This document shows positions 36,076 to 44,806 of a stretch of 64,000 nucleotides of DNA, piece after piece (the first letter of the stretch is position 1; each line of letters opens with the position of its first letter). The stretch is from Sphingobacteriales bacterium. GTDB taxonomy: Bacteria > Bacteroidota > Bacteroidia > Chitinophagales > UBA2359. Location: assembly GCA_016711285.1 (NCBI GenBank), contig JADJTG010000013.1, forward strand, positions 288,001-352,000. The letters are read 5' to 3'. Both the position numbers and the translations under genes were made by a program. The notes beneath the pieces were generated by a model. It was not told where the DNA came from. It worked only from the letters and a program-made list of their open reading frames with translations, and searched no databases.

Positions 36076-37365
36076 TTACCCTTCTACTATTACCAAAAAT
36101 TTGTTTTTTCTACCGCGTTGTACTAAAATGTAGCGGTTTTTTAAAAAATCATTTTCCGATATCTGATATTCACTATCTATTTTTTTTAGGTTGATGCTCA
36201 CTGAATTTTCTTGCAGCGCACGGCGGGCTTCGCCGCGCGATGATAGCAGTCCGGTGTGGTCGGCAAGAAAATCTACTATCGGAAGTAAAGTCCCAACAGC
36301 AGGGCGCGACAACTTAAAAACAGGTACCCCTTCGAATACTTCCATTATTTCGGTATCGCTGAGTTGTTGCAGTGTTTCGGTGGTGGCGTTGCCAAACAAA
36401 ATATTTGATGTGAGGATAGCCTGTTGCAGTGCTTTTTCGCCATGTATCAATTTGGTTACTTCTTCGGCGGTGCGTTTTTGCAAAATACGCAAATGTGGTG
36501 CTTCGGCGTGTTGGGCTTCTAAACTTAATATTTCTTCTTGCGACAAAAATGTGAAAATGCGTATGAGTTTTTTGCTCTCTTCATCATCTGCATTTATCCA
36601 AAATTGATAAAATTTGTAAGGTGAAGTAAGGGCAGCATCGAGCCATACATTGCCGCCTTCCGATTTTCCGAATTTAGAACCGTCTGCTTTGGTGAGCAAA
36701 GGACAAGTGAGGGCGTGGGCTTCGCCGCCATACATACGGCGCACCAATTCTGTGCCGCTTACGATATTGCCCCATTGGTCAGAGCCACCGAGTTGCAGCC
36801 GGCAGTTGTGCTGCTTGTACAAATAAGCAAAATCGTAGCCTTGTATGAGCTGGTAAGAAAATTCGGTAAAAGAAATGCCCGTTTCCAAACGATTTTTTAC
36901 GGAATCTTTCGTGAGCATATTCGGTACGGAAAAATGCTTGCCGATGTCGCGCAAAAAAGCGAATACGCTCATATCTTTGTAAAAATCGTAGTTGTTCACC
37001 ATCAGCGCACCGTTTTGGGGGTCATCAAAATCAAATAATTTTGACAGGTGTTTTTTTAACCCTTCTACGTTGGCTTGCACTTTTTCTACGGTGAGCAGGT
37101 CGCGCTCCGCATTTTTTCCCGAAGGGTCGCCGATAAGTCCGGTAGCTCCGCCTACTAAAATAATAGGGCGATGACCGGCACGTTGTAAATGCAAGGACGA
37201 CATACCTGCCGCCAAAGTGCCGATATGCGGTGAAGCCGCCGAAGGGTCAATGCCCCAATAACTCGTGATGCGTTGTTGGCGCAACAATTCTTCGGCTCCG
37301 GGCGTAATGCTGTGTATCATTCCGCGCCAGCGCAATTCTTCCACTAAATCAAAAATAGGTTTCAT
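36076..37365 (-). CDS. tyrS: Tyrosyl-tRNA synthetase
   Basis: Charges tRNA-Tyr. 429 residues from the ATG at 37365 (MKPIFDLVEELRWRG), the family's usual N-terminus; the frame stays open to 37458 but the extra residues do not look like TyrRS. The HIGH motif appears as ASPHIGTLAA, the tyrosine-binding segment as QLIQGYDFAYLY, and the KMSKS loop as KFGKSEGG. The C-terminus is an S4 RNA-binding domain. Confidence 0.96.
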   Translation of the reverse strand: MKPIFDLVEELRWRGMIHSITPGAEELLRQQRITSYWGIDPSAASPHIGTLAAGMSSLHLQRAGHRPIILVGGATGLIGDPSGKNAERDLLTVEKVQANVEGLKKHLSKLFDFDDPQNGALMVNNYDFYKDMSVFAFLRDIGKHFSVPNMLTKDSVKNRLETGISFTEFSYQLIQGYDFAYLYKQHNCRLQLGGSDQWGNIVSGTELVRRMYGGEAHALTCPLLTKADGSKFGKSEGGNVWLDAALTSPYKFYQFWINADDEESKKLIRIFTFLSQEEILSLEAQHAEAPHLRILQKRTAEEVTKLIHGEKALQQAILTSNILFGNATTETLQQLSDTEIMEVFEGVPVFKLSRPAVGTLLPIVDFLADHTGLLSSRGEARRALQENSVSINLKKIDSEYQISENDFLKNRYILVQRGRKNKFLVIVEG

Positions 37366-37536
37366 ACCCTGAAAAAAATAACTTCTTTTTATTAAAAAGT
37401 GCGTGTTGAAAAAAATATATACTCGGCTTTCTGAATTTTTTTTACAAAAATGACACATTTTACCTTGTGCTTCCCTTGTTTGATGGAAACTCGCATCTAT
37501 TTGATAGATGTGTGTGTCGTGCTCTGTGTTTTTCTT

Positions 37537-37983
37537 TTAATCTAATTCGCGCAAATTGATGCGGTCGCTGATGATGAAGGCTTTTTCAAAAAGCGGTTTG
37601 ATGTCTTTGTATAATTGATATACTTCGTAGCGATTGGCAAAAGCACCTATCCGCAAGCGAAAATAAGGTTGCTCGTGTGTAATGAAAGTTGGAATACCGC
37701 TGCCAAAATTCTGCTGAAACTGTACTTTGGCTGCATATACTTCTTCGCGTTTATCCGATTGCAATAGCTGAATACGATAGCCTTTCAAACGTGGGTTGCG
37801 TTGATTCACCTGTTTGTATTTGTCGGTTAAAGCCGTGAGTGTGTAGTCGGCGTTGATGTTTAAATTGCCGTAGCCGATGGTGGCGGCGGTGCTTTGAGCA
37901 ATGGCTGTGTGAAAATTGCCACACCCTATTGCCAACAGTAGTGTGGTCAGTACGCCGACAGACGAAAATTTGATGGTGTTCAT
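37537..37983 (-). CDS. SPOR-domain envelope protein
   Basis: 148 residues. The N-terminal hydrophobic segment includes LLLAIGC (a possible lipobox at Cys 21) and an alternative signal peptidase I site near AIAQ. The C-terminal 80 residues form a SPOR-type domain (GYRIQLLQSDKREEVYAAK, then YFRLRIGAFANRYEVYQL), which in other proteins binds denuded peptidoglycan at division sites. Its ATG overlaps the deoC stop by four bases (ATGA), so its translation is probably coupled to deoC, an odd partner. Confidence 0.82.
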   Translation of the reverse strand: MNTIKFSSVGVLTTLLLAIGCGNFHTAIAQSTAATIGYGNLNINADYTLTALTDKYKQVNQRNPRLKGYRIQLLQSDKREEVYAAKVQFQQNFGSGIPTFITHEQPYFRLRIGAFANRYEVYQLYKDIKPLFEKAFIISDRINLRELD

Positions 37984-38645
37984 AAGCTATCCACAATTTT
38001 AACACTTGACGAACTCCCCAAAGTATCTGCACCTGCTTTTAATAACTCAATAGCAAATTCGCGGGTTTTGATGCCGCCCGATGCTTTTATTTTGATGGAA
38101 GCGGGTAAATTCCGGCGTAATAGTTCAATAGTGGGTACATCTGCGCCCTTACTTGCGAAGCCGGTGGATGTTTTTACATAATCTACCTGCACCCGTGCCG
38201 CTATTTCGCACAGTTGAATAATTTGTGCTTCGTTGAGCATACCGCTTTCTATGATTACTTTTAATATAGCCCCCTGATGATGGCACAGTTGGGTAAGGTG
38301 ATAGATTTCGTTTTCTACACTGTTCCAGCGTTCTTCCAATACATCGCCCACATTCACTACCATATCTATTTCTGTTGCTCCTTGTTCTAAGGCTTGTTGT
38401 GCCTCAAATACTTTGGCGGCAGTAGTGGTGTATCCGAAAGGAAACCCCACCACCGTACACAAACGGGTATGCGGGTGTTTTTCGAGGGTTTCTTTGGCGA
38501 GACTCACATAGGCGGGCGGTACTACTACCACCGCAAAATTATAATTCATCGCCTCTTTGCAAAGCCATTTTACATCATTGACACTCACACCTGCTTTGAG
38601 GGCGGTATGCTCTATTTTTGAGGCAAGTTCTTTATCTATAGCCAT
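37980..38645 (-). CDS. deoC: Deoxyribose-phosphate aldolase
   Basis: Splits 2-deoxyribose-5-phosphate into glyceraldehyde-3-phosphate and acetaldehyde in deoxynucleoside breakdown. 221 residues, TIM barrel. The Schiff-base lysine is in DYVKTSTGF and the second active-site lysine in IKASGGIKT; EIDMVVNVGD and VCTVVGFPFG are further family landmarks. It overlaps the downstream SPOR gene by four bases. Confidence 0.95.
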   Translation of the reverse strand: MAIDKELASKIEHTALKAGVSVNDVKWLCKEAMNYNFAVVVVPPAYVSLAKETLEKHPHTRLCTVVGFPFGYTTTAAKVFEAQQALEQGATEIDMVVNVGDVLEERWNSVENEIYHLTQLCHHQGAILKVIIESGMLNEAQIIQLCEIAARVQVDYVKTSTGFASKGADVPTIELLRRNLPASIKIKASGGIKTREFAIELLKAGADTLGSSSSVKIVDSL

Positions 38646-38688
38646 ATTGTTGGATTATTGCGTGTTATTCTTTTTTTAAATAAGGGTA

Positions 38689-38696
38689 CAAATTTA
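38689..38696 (-). promoter_or_regulatory. -7 element of the deoC-SPOR operon
   Basis: TAAATTTG on the minus strand, 44 bases before the deoC ATG. Confidence 0.45.
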
Positions 38697-38806
38697 CAAA
38701 TTGTTCGTGTGTTGTAGGGCTTTTTTTTCCAACTTTGATAACTTTAAGCAAAAGCTAACCCTAAATTGACCGACCTAACTCTCAAAATCTCTGTTTGCTG
38801 TAAATG

Positions 38807-38848
38807 AAAAAAAGCAGACAACAAAAATTACATGTCGTCTGCTTTTTT
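38807..38848 (-). terminator. Terminator of the YebC-family gene
   Basis: A 15-base stem (38808-38822 with 38834-38848, one G-U) followed on the minus strand by a T-run. Core sequence gcagacaac / gtcgtctgc. Confidence 0.85.
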
Positions 38849-38897
38849 CTTTTTATTCTAAAAATGTTATATCCACCTGTTTGAAAACAGATTGGGA

Positions 38898-39620
38898 TTA
38901 TTCGCTTTCATTATCTTTCATATTATGAAAAACGGCTTGTACATCTTCGTCATCTTCTAATTTGTCAATCAATTTTTCGATGTCGGGACGTTGTTCGTCG
39001 GTAATTTCTTTGTAGGTACTCGGCAAACGCTCTTTTTCGGAACTGATGACGGGTATGCCTAATTTTTCCAAAGCCTCCTGCATTGCTCCGAAATCATTAA
39101 ATGCAACTTGTATATAAGTTTCACCTTCTTCTTCGGCGAGTTCTTCCAAGCCGGCATCAATGAGTTCTAATTCCAAATCCTCCAAATTTTTACCGCTGGG
39201 GTCTATGGTAAAAAATGCTTTGCGGTCAAACATATAATCTACCGAACCTGAATTGCCGAGTGCGCCGCCGCATTTGGAAAAAATAGTGCGCAAATTGGCA
39301 ACGGTGCGTGTAGGATTGTCGGTGGCAGTTTCTATCACAAAAGCAATGCCGTAGGGACCATAGCCTTCATATACTACTTCCTGATAATCTTTTTCGTCTT
39401 TGGATAAGGCTCTTTTGATAGCACCTTCTACATTGGCTTTGGGCATGTTGCAGGCGCGGGCGTTTTGCATTGCCAAGCGCAGGCGGGCGTTGGTGTCGGG
39501 ATTTGCTCCCGCCGATTTTACCGCGATAGCTATCTCTTTTCCGATGCGTGTAAATTGCACCGCCATTCTGCCCCAACGAGCCATTTTTCTTGCTTTTCTG
39601 TACTCAAATGCACGTCCCAT
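38898..39620 (-). CDS. YebC/PmpR-family regulator (TACO1-like)
   Basis: 240 residues. The N-terminus (MGRAFEYRKARKMARWGRMA) and the YEGYGPYGIAFVIETATDN segment are diagnostic for the family. Members have been described as DNA-binding transcriptional regulators and, more recently, as factors that help ribosomes through difficult sequences such as polyproline; which applies here is unknown. The acidic C-terminus (EDDEDVQAVFHNM) is typical. A single gene with its own -7 element and terminator. Confidence 0.93.
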   Translation of the reverse strand: MGRAFEYRKARKMARWGRMAVQFTRIGKEIAIAVKSAGANPDTNARLRLAMQNARACNMPKANVEGAIKRALSKDEKDYQEVVYEGYGPYGIAFVIETATDNPTRTVANLRTIFSKCGGALGNSGSVDYMFDRKAFFTIDPSGKNLEDLELELIDAGLEELAEEEGETYIQVAFNDFGAMQEALEKLGIPVISSEKERLPSTYKEITDEQRPDIEKLIDKLEDDEDVQAVFHNMKDNESE

Positions 39621-39669
39621 ATCTTAATTATATCAGTTTTTTTTGTTGTAAAAATAGTTTTTGCGGTTG

Positions 39670-39677
39670 CAAAGTTA
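39670..39677 (-). promoter_or_regulatory. -7 element of the YebC-family gene
   Basis: TAACTTTG on the minus strand, 50 bases before the ATG at 39620. Confidence 0.55.
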
Positions 39678-39787
39678 AAAATTTTCATTTTTTTCCGCAA
39701 ACACACCTTTGTCAAAAAAAATAATAACTACGATATATATTTTATCAAAATAAAAAAATACGGCTTTGGAGCGGCAATATTTGAATT

Positions 39788-41263
39788 TTATAGCTCTTTG
39801 CGCAAGCGTGCCACCGGAATATTAAGCTGTTCGCGGTATTTGGCTACGGTGCGGCGGGCAATGTTGTAACCTTTTTTGATAAGTGTTTCGGTCAGTTTTT
39901 GGTCGGATAAAGGTTTGCGCTTGCTTTCGGTGCTTACCAAATCTTTTAATATTTTTTTAACCTCCAAAGTAGATACTTCATCGCCTTGCTCGGTGGATAG
40001 CGACTCGGAAAAAAATGATTTGAGCCGAAATGTGCCAAATTCCGTTTGTACCCATTTGCTGTTGGCTACTCGCGAAATCGTAGAAATATCCAATCCGGTT
40101 TTGTCCGAAATGTCTTTCAGTATCATGGGTTTGAGGCGGGTTTCGTCGCCTGTATAAAAATACGCAAACTGATAGTCCAAAATTGCTTTCATCGTTTTGT
40201 ACATCGTTTGCTGGCGTTGGCGAATGGCATCAATGAACCACTTGGCAGAGTCTATTTTTTGTTTGATAAACATCACTGCTTCGCGTTGCTGGCGGTCTTT
40301 GTTGCGCGAACGGTCGTAAGCACGCAGCATTTCTATATAGTGGCTGCTGATGCGCAACTCCGGTGCATTTTTGGAGTTGAGTGTCAATTTTAATTCACCG
40401 TCATCATTTAAAATAATGAAATCAGGAATGATGTAATTTTCTACCTTGGCTCCGCCTGCATAGCCGCTTGCGGGTTTGGGATTGAGTTTTAGTATTTCTT
40501 CTATCACATCTTTGAGCTCATCTTCCGAAATATTCAGATGCCGCGCTAATTTGTGATAGTGTTTTTTTGTAAATTCTTCAAAATGATGGGTCAAAATTTC
40601 CTGCGCCATCTCAATATGAATACGGTGTCCTTCTTCTCTGCGGTGCAACTGGATAATCAAAGACTCCTGTAAACTACGCGCTCCCACACCTATTGGCTCA
40701 AAACTATTTTGTATAACTTTCAAAATTCGTTCAATATGTCCTGTACTGGTATCTACATTGTGCCTAAATGCCAAATCATCAATGATTGCTTCTAAAGGGC
40801 GGCGCAAATAACCGTCATCGTCTATGTTGCCGATAATTTGTTTCGCAATTTGCTTGTCTTCGCCGTTGATGTTCAATAAATTAAGCTGTTGTAGCATGTA
40901 CTCATGAAAAGTATCCAACATCGGCAGGGGCAAATAGCGATAACCTTCCTCATCGTTATTGTTTGCATTGTCGTGGTCGGCACGGCTTTTATACGAACTA
41001 TCCATCAAACTTTCATTTGACAAATGATCACTCATATCTACATGATTCAATGTGGTGTAGGCATCTATATCAATGGCTTCGTTTTCGGAGTCGTTGTCTT
41101 CTTCACCGGACATTTCGTTTTCATCTAATGCCGGATTTATTTCTAATTCCTCCTTGATACGTTGCTCCAAAGAAGTAGTAGGTATTTGCAACAACTTCAT
41201 CAGTTGTATTTGTTGCGGCGAAAGTTTCTGGACTAAACTTTGTCCGAGTTTCTGTTTTAGCAT
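39788..41263 (-). CDS. rpoN: RNA polymerase sigma-54 factor
   Basis: Sigma factor for -24/-12 promoters, needing an AAA+ activator to open. 491 residues from the ATG at 41263 (MLKQKLGQSLVQKLSPQQIQ), which gives the canonical Gln-rich activator-interacting region I. An acidic region II follows (about 70-110), then the core-binding region and the C-terminal DNA-binding part, ending with the RpoN box ARRTVAKYRE. The upstream frame extension to 41338 does not resemble the family. Confidence 0.96.
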   Translation of the reverse strand: MLKQKLGQSLVQKLSPQQIQLMKLLQIPTTSLEQRIKEELEINPALDENEMSGEEDNDSENEAIDIDAYTTLNHVDMSDHLSNESLMDSSYKSRADHDNANNNDEEGYRYLPLPMLDTFHEYMLQQLNLLNINGEDKQIAKQIIGNIDDDGYLRRPLEAIIDDLAFRHNVDTSTGHIERILKVIQNSFEPIGVGARSLQESLIIQLHRREEGHRIHIEMAQEILTHHFEEFTKKHYHKLARHLNISEDELKDVIEEILKLNPKPASGYAGGAKVENYIIPDFIILNDDGELKLTLNSKNAPELRISSHYIEMLRAYDRSRNKDRQQREAVMFIKQKIDSAKWFIDAIRQRQQTMYKTMKAILDYQFAYFYTGDETRLKPMILKDISDKTGLDISTISRVANSKWVQTEFGTFRLKSFFSESLSTEQGDEVSTLEVKKILKDLVSTESKRKPLSDQKLTETLIKKGYNIARRTVAKYREQLNIPVARLRKEL

Positions 41264-41524
41264 GGAGCGAGAGTAGAGTTGTATCGTTATAATAAAAGTT
41301 TTTAGAGTACTTTTTGCTTTTATCAAATAATATGCCAAAAATAAATGTTTTAATTCAAAAAAACAAGAAAAAATATTTTATTACCTTATAGTCGGTTTGG
41401 AATGGTAGTTGATTTATTATGAGAAATCTTTTATAATAAGACGTTAATTTTTAAAAAGTAACATACTTGTAAAAAAATAATATGACATATTGTGTCCTAT
41501 CTTTTTCAACAGTAAATATATCAA

Positions 41525-41550
41525 TAATCAATGATAATTGGCATTGATTA
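41525..41550. repeat. Perfect 9-base inverted repeat
   Basis: TAATCAATG and its exact complement CATTGATTA separated by 8 bases. The size suits a dimeric regulator's operator; no T-run follows, so a terminator is unlikely. Confidence 0.45.
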
Positions 41551-41590
41551 CCTATGCTACAATTGTTGAATAAGCATTATATTAATTGTT

Positions 41591-41629
41591 TTTTTACTTT
41601 AAATGTTTCAAAATGTTTCAAAGTAAAAA
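41591..41629. repeat. 10-base inverted repeat enclosing a tandem 10-mer
   Basis: TTTTTACTTT (41591-41600) is exactly complementary to 41620-41629. Between them AAATGTTTCA occurs twice in tandem (41601-41620). Confidence 0.45.
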
Positions 41630-41842
41630 TTATAATAATATAAAAAAATAAACACTTTTTACATAAAAAGCATCACCTTTGCCCTGCTTTTTTTCAACAG
41701 CTGCTCTGTATTTGGTATTATTGTGCCTGTTTTTGTATCGAAAAAAACGGCTCTTTAATTATTCCGGTTCGGCTTTTAATTGACTTTATTTTTTAAAATA
41801 TACTTTATTTACCCATTTATTTATATCAGTACTTAATAATTT

Positions 41843-43365
41843 ATGAAGCAGGTTTATATTGCTCAACTTGCAGCACACGAAAACGAAACAGTGCATTTAA
41901 AAGGATGGCTGGCGAATAAACGCACCGGAAAAGGTATCGCTTTTTTGATTATGCGCGACGGCTCGGGATATTGCCAATGCGTAGCAGAAGAAAGTTCTTT
42001 AAACACTGATGATTTTGAGGCTGCTAAACGCATTTCTTTGGAGAGTTCGCTTGAAATTACGGGGCTTGTACTCAAAGATGAACGGCAAGAGGGTGGCTAC
42101 GAAATTAGGGTGCAATCCATACAAATTTTGCAACAAGCCGAAGAATATCCTATTGCCAAAAAAGAACACGGTATTGATTTTTGCTCGATAATCGCCATTT
42201 GTGGCTGCGTTCACGCAAACAATGGGCAATTATGCGCATTCGCAATCGTGTCAAGTATGCGATTTATACGTTTTTCTATGAGCGCGGTTTTGTTCAGATA
42301 GATACGCCTATCTTCACCGGAAATGCTGCCGAAGGCACTACTACCCTCTTCGAAACCGACTACTACGGGCAGCCCGCTTATTTGGCGCAAACCGGACAAC
42401 TCTATGGCGAAGCGGCGGCTATGGCACACGGAAAAATTTATACTTTCGGTCCTACCTTTCGTGCCGAAAAATCTAAAACACGCCGCCACCTTTCCGAGTT
42501 TTGGATGATAGAACCTGAAATGGCTTTCCATGATTTGGAAATGAATATCGATATGATAGAAGATTTTGTACGTGCCATCGTCAACGATGTGTATCTGCAT
42601 TGTCGTAGCGAACTGGATATATTGGAGCGCGATACCAAATTGTTCGAAAGTATCCACCAGCCGTTTCCGCGTATTCCTTACGATGAGGCTGTGCAGATTA
42701 TTCGCGGCGAGCGCAACGTAAATGGTAAAAATGCGTTGGAGGCTTTTGAAAACGACCTGAAAGAGTTGGAAGAGAAAGCCGCCGCCGCCCGTCAGGAAAT
42801 TGCAGAGCGCGAAGATGCCATCAAACAACCCGGAACCAAAGCAGGTGTTATTAATTTTAATCAGAATAAAATTGATAAACTCAAAAACGACCTCAAAGAA
42901 TGGGAGGAAAAAATGCGCAATATTCCACAATGGCTGCAATCGGCACGCAACTTTGAACACGGCAACGACTTGGGCGGCAGCGACGAAACCGTACTGACGC
43001 GCCTGTTTGATACGCCCGTATTTGTTTATAATTGGCCCGCCGCCATCAAAGCGTTTTATATGAAGCGCGTAGAAGGAAATCCCGATTATGTAAAAGGTGT
43101 GGATTGCTTGGCTCCCGAAGGCTTTGGCGAAATTGTAGGCGGCAGCCAGCGCGAAGAAGATATAGAGTTGCTCAAAGCACGTATCCGCCACGAAGGGTTG
43201 CCAATGGAAACTTTTGAATGGTATTTGGATTTGCGCCGCTTTGGTTCTGTGCCGCACAGTGGTTTTGGATTGGGCTTCGAGCGGCTTATTATGTGGCTCA
43301 CCAACTGCCAGCATATCCGCGAAACTATTCCGTTTCCGCGCTACTACGGCAGATTGTTTCCATAA
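41843..43365 (+). CDS. asnS: Asparaginyl-tRNA synthetase, frameshifted
   Basis: Charges tRNA-Asn. The N-terminal OB-fold anticodon domain (about 1-110, HLKGWLANKRTGKGIAFLIM) is in the frame starting at 41843. The class II catalytic core continues in another frame from about 42182, with WAIMRIRNRVKYAIYTFF, the motif 2 region FRAEKSKTRRHLSEFWM, and motif 3 GFGLGFERLIMW. The break is at a run of five T at about 42177-42181; one more T would restore a continuous protein of about 507 residues (..GIDFLLDNRHLW..). A charged coiled-coil insertion occurs before motif 3 (nucleotides about 42725-42960). The gene is essential unless duplicated, so an assembly error is likely. Confidence 0.92.
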
Positions 43366-43385
43366 TAAACCAATTTAATTGTATT

Positions 43386-43426
43386 TAAAACGACATTTCC
43401 TATTCGGGGAATGTCGTTTTTCTTTT
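43386..43426 (+). terminator. Terminator after asnS
   Basis: Stem aaaacgacattcc-like arms (43387-43400 with 43407-43421, one mismatch) followed by TTTTTCTTTT. Confidence 0.75.
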
Positions 43427-43552
43427 ACTACATACATATATAATATAAATTCTGTTTTTGCCCTTTTTTACCCCAAAAACAAATGTATTTTTATAATTTG
43501 CCCCTTTATTTTGATATTATATTTTATTTGTGTAAAAAAATATTAAAAAAAA

Positions 43553-43584
43553 TTTGTTTTAATAAAAAACACTGTTTAACTTTG
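43553..43584 (+). promoter_or_regulatory. Promoter of the ribosomal superoperon
   Basis: TTTG at 43553-43556 and TAACTTTG at 43577-43584, separated by 20 bases, match both halves of the Bacteroidota consensus (TTTG / TAnnTTTG). Transcription would begin near 43591, leaving a leader of roughly 250 bases before rpsL. Confidence 0.75.
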
Positions 43585-43649
43585 CGCCTCAATTTGAGCA
43601 TAAGGTCTTTCCAATATCTTAACGTGTAAGATTTTTCGCTTGTAAATTA

Positions 43650-43772
43650 ATGGAAGCATTTGTCCTTGACAAAATAAAAAATAAAGCCTTCCCTCTTAAT
43701 TCAATTACAAGAAACATTGAAACCAAATTTTTTTGTTTTCAACTTCGCTTTCCTGTTCTTTTAAGAGGTTAA
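43650..43772 (+). CDS. Possible 40-residue leader ORF upstream of rpsL
   Basis: An ATG-started frame of 40 codons (MEAFVLDKIKNKAFPL.., ending PVLLRG) lies entirely in the long rpsL leader. It resembles no family I know, and its phenylalanine and leucine content may simply reflect AT-rich DNA. It could be a regulatory leader peptide or chance; there is no direct support for translation. Confidence 0.2.
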   Translation: MEAFVLDKIKNKAFPLNSITRNIETKFFCFQLRFPVLLRG

Positions 43773-43838
43773 TGTGCCTAACATTTTTTTGCTTTTGCAA
43801 ATACTTCCCGTCAGTTAAAAAAAATATTAACCTCAACA

Positions 43839-44258
43839 ATGCCTACCATACAGCAACTTGTAAGAAAAGGTCGCACTACTACAGAAGTGAGCAGTAAATC
43901 GCGTGCGTTAGATGCCTGCCCTCAAAAGCGTGGCGTTTGTACTCGTGTATATACTACCACTCCCAAAAAACCTAATTCCGCTTTGCGCAAAGTAGCCAAA
44001 GTACGCTTAACCAACCAAATTGAAGTAATCGCCTATATACCCGGTGAAGGACACAACCTTCAGGAGCACTCTATTGTGCTCATTCGCGGTGGTCGTGTAA
44101 AAGACCTTCCGGGTGTGCGTTATCATATTGTGCGCGGCACTCTGGATACCTCTGGTGTTGCCAACCGCAAAAAAAGCCGCTCCCTCTACGGCGCAAAACG
44201 TCCGAAACCCGGACAAGTTGTGGATCCTAAAGCCAAAGGAAAAGGCGGTAAAAAATAA
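43839..44258 (+). CDS. rpsL: Ribosomal protein S12
   Basis: 139 residues. Decoding-centre protein of the 30S subunit and first gene of the superoperon. The loops TPKKPNSALRK and GGRVKDLPGVRYH have the lysines at positions linked to streptomycin sensitivity, so no resistance change is visible. A Lys/Gly-rich extension of about 15 residues ends the protein (KAKGKGGKK), common in the phylum. The start MPTIQQLVRKGR is canonical. Confidence 0.97.
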   Translation: MPTIQQLVRKGRTTTEVSSKSRALDACPQKRGVCTRVYTTTPKKPNSALRKVAKVRLTNQIEVIAYIPGEGHNLQEHSIVLIRGGRVKDLPGVRYHIVRGTLDTSGVANRKKSRSLYGAKRPKPGQVVDPKAKGKGGKK

Positions 44259-44306
44259 AAAGCCGTTCAGTTAAAAGCAGTTTTATTGTAAAAACGGAAT
44301 TAAAAA

Positions 44307-44774
44307 ATGAGAAAAGCAAAGCCTAAAAAAAGATATTTGGCGCCCGACCCCCGCTACAGTGATGCCTTAGTTACTCGTTTTATCAACAACTTGATGTACG
44401 ATGGCAAAAAAAGCGTAGCTGCTTCTGTATTTTATGAAGCATTAGATGTCGTAACTCAAAAAACCGGTGAAGAAGGTTACGAAGTGTTTAAAAAAGCACT
44501 CGCCAACATTATGCCGCAGGTGGAAGTACGCAGCCGCCGTATCGGAGGTTCTACTTTCCAGATTCCTACCGAAGTACCCCAAGATCGCAAAATTGCCGTA
44601 GGTATTAAATGGCTCATCACCTACTCGCACAAAAGAAGCGGAAAATCTATGGCTGAAAAATTGAGCAGCGAAATTATGCAAGCTGCCAAAAATGAAGGTG
44701 CAGCCGTGAAGAAAAAAGAAGATACGCATCGTATGGCTGAAGCCAACAAGGCTTTTGCTCATTTTAGAGCGTAA
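44307..44774 (+). CDS. rpsG: Ribosomal protein S7
   Basis: 155 residues. Primary 16S rRNA-binding protein that organises the 30S head and contacts E-site tRNA. Family landmarks are LVTRFINNLMYDGKK, ANIMPQVEVRSRRIGG and the C-terminal MAEANKAFAHFRA. It follows rpsL after 48 bases; in E. coli this gap carries the S7 autoregulatory site, but I cannot identify an equivalent structure here. Confidence 0.97.
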   Translation: MRKAKPKKRYLAPDPRYSDALVTRFINNLMYDGKKSVAASVFYEALDVVTQKTGEEGYEVFKKALANIMPQVEVRSRRIGGSTFQIPTEVPQDRKIAVGIKWLITYSHKRSGKSMAEKLSSEIMQAAKNEGAAVKKKEDTHRMAEANKAFAHFRA

Positions 44775-44806
44775 TTTTTTGATAGCAAGTTTATTTTTTA
44801 ATAAAA

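Larger units (their letters stand above)
41264..41842 (+). other. Long AT-rich intergenic region with two inverted repeats
   Basis: About 580 bases between the divergent rpoN and asnS genes, with no gene visible. It contains a perfect 9-base inverted repeat at 41525-41550 and a 10-base inverted repeat at 41591-41629 enclosing a tandem 10-mer. A CACCTTTG sequence near 41686-41693 is one base from the -7 consensus and could serve asnS. Confidence 0.45.

Noticed and set aside
42211..43314. 367-codon minus-strand frame opposite asnS
   Set aside because: The plus strand encodes a clear AsnRS core there; the opposite frame resembles nothing and is a by-product of composition.
43650..43772. The 40-codon leader frame as a confirmed gene
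   Set aside because: Kept only as a low-confidence feature; nothing beyond an ATG and an open frame supports it.
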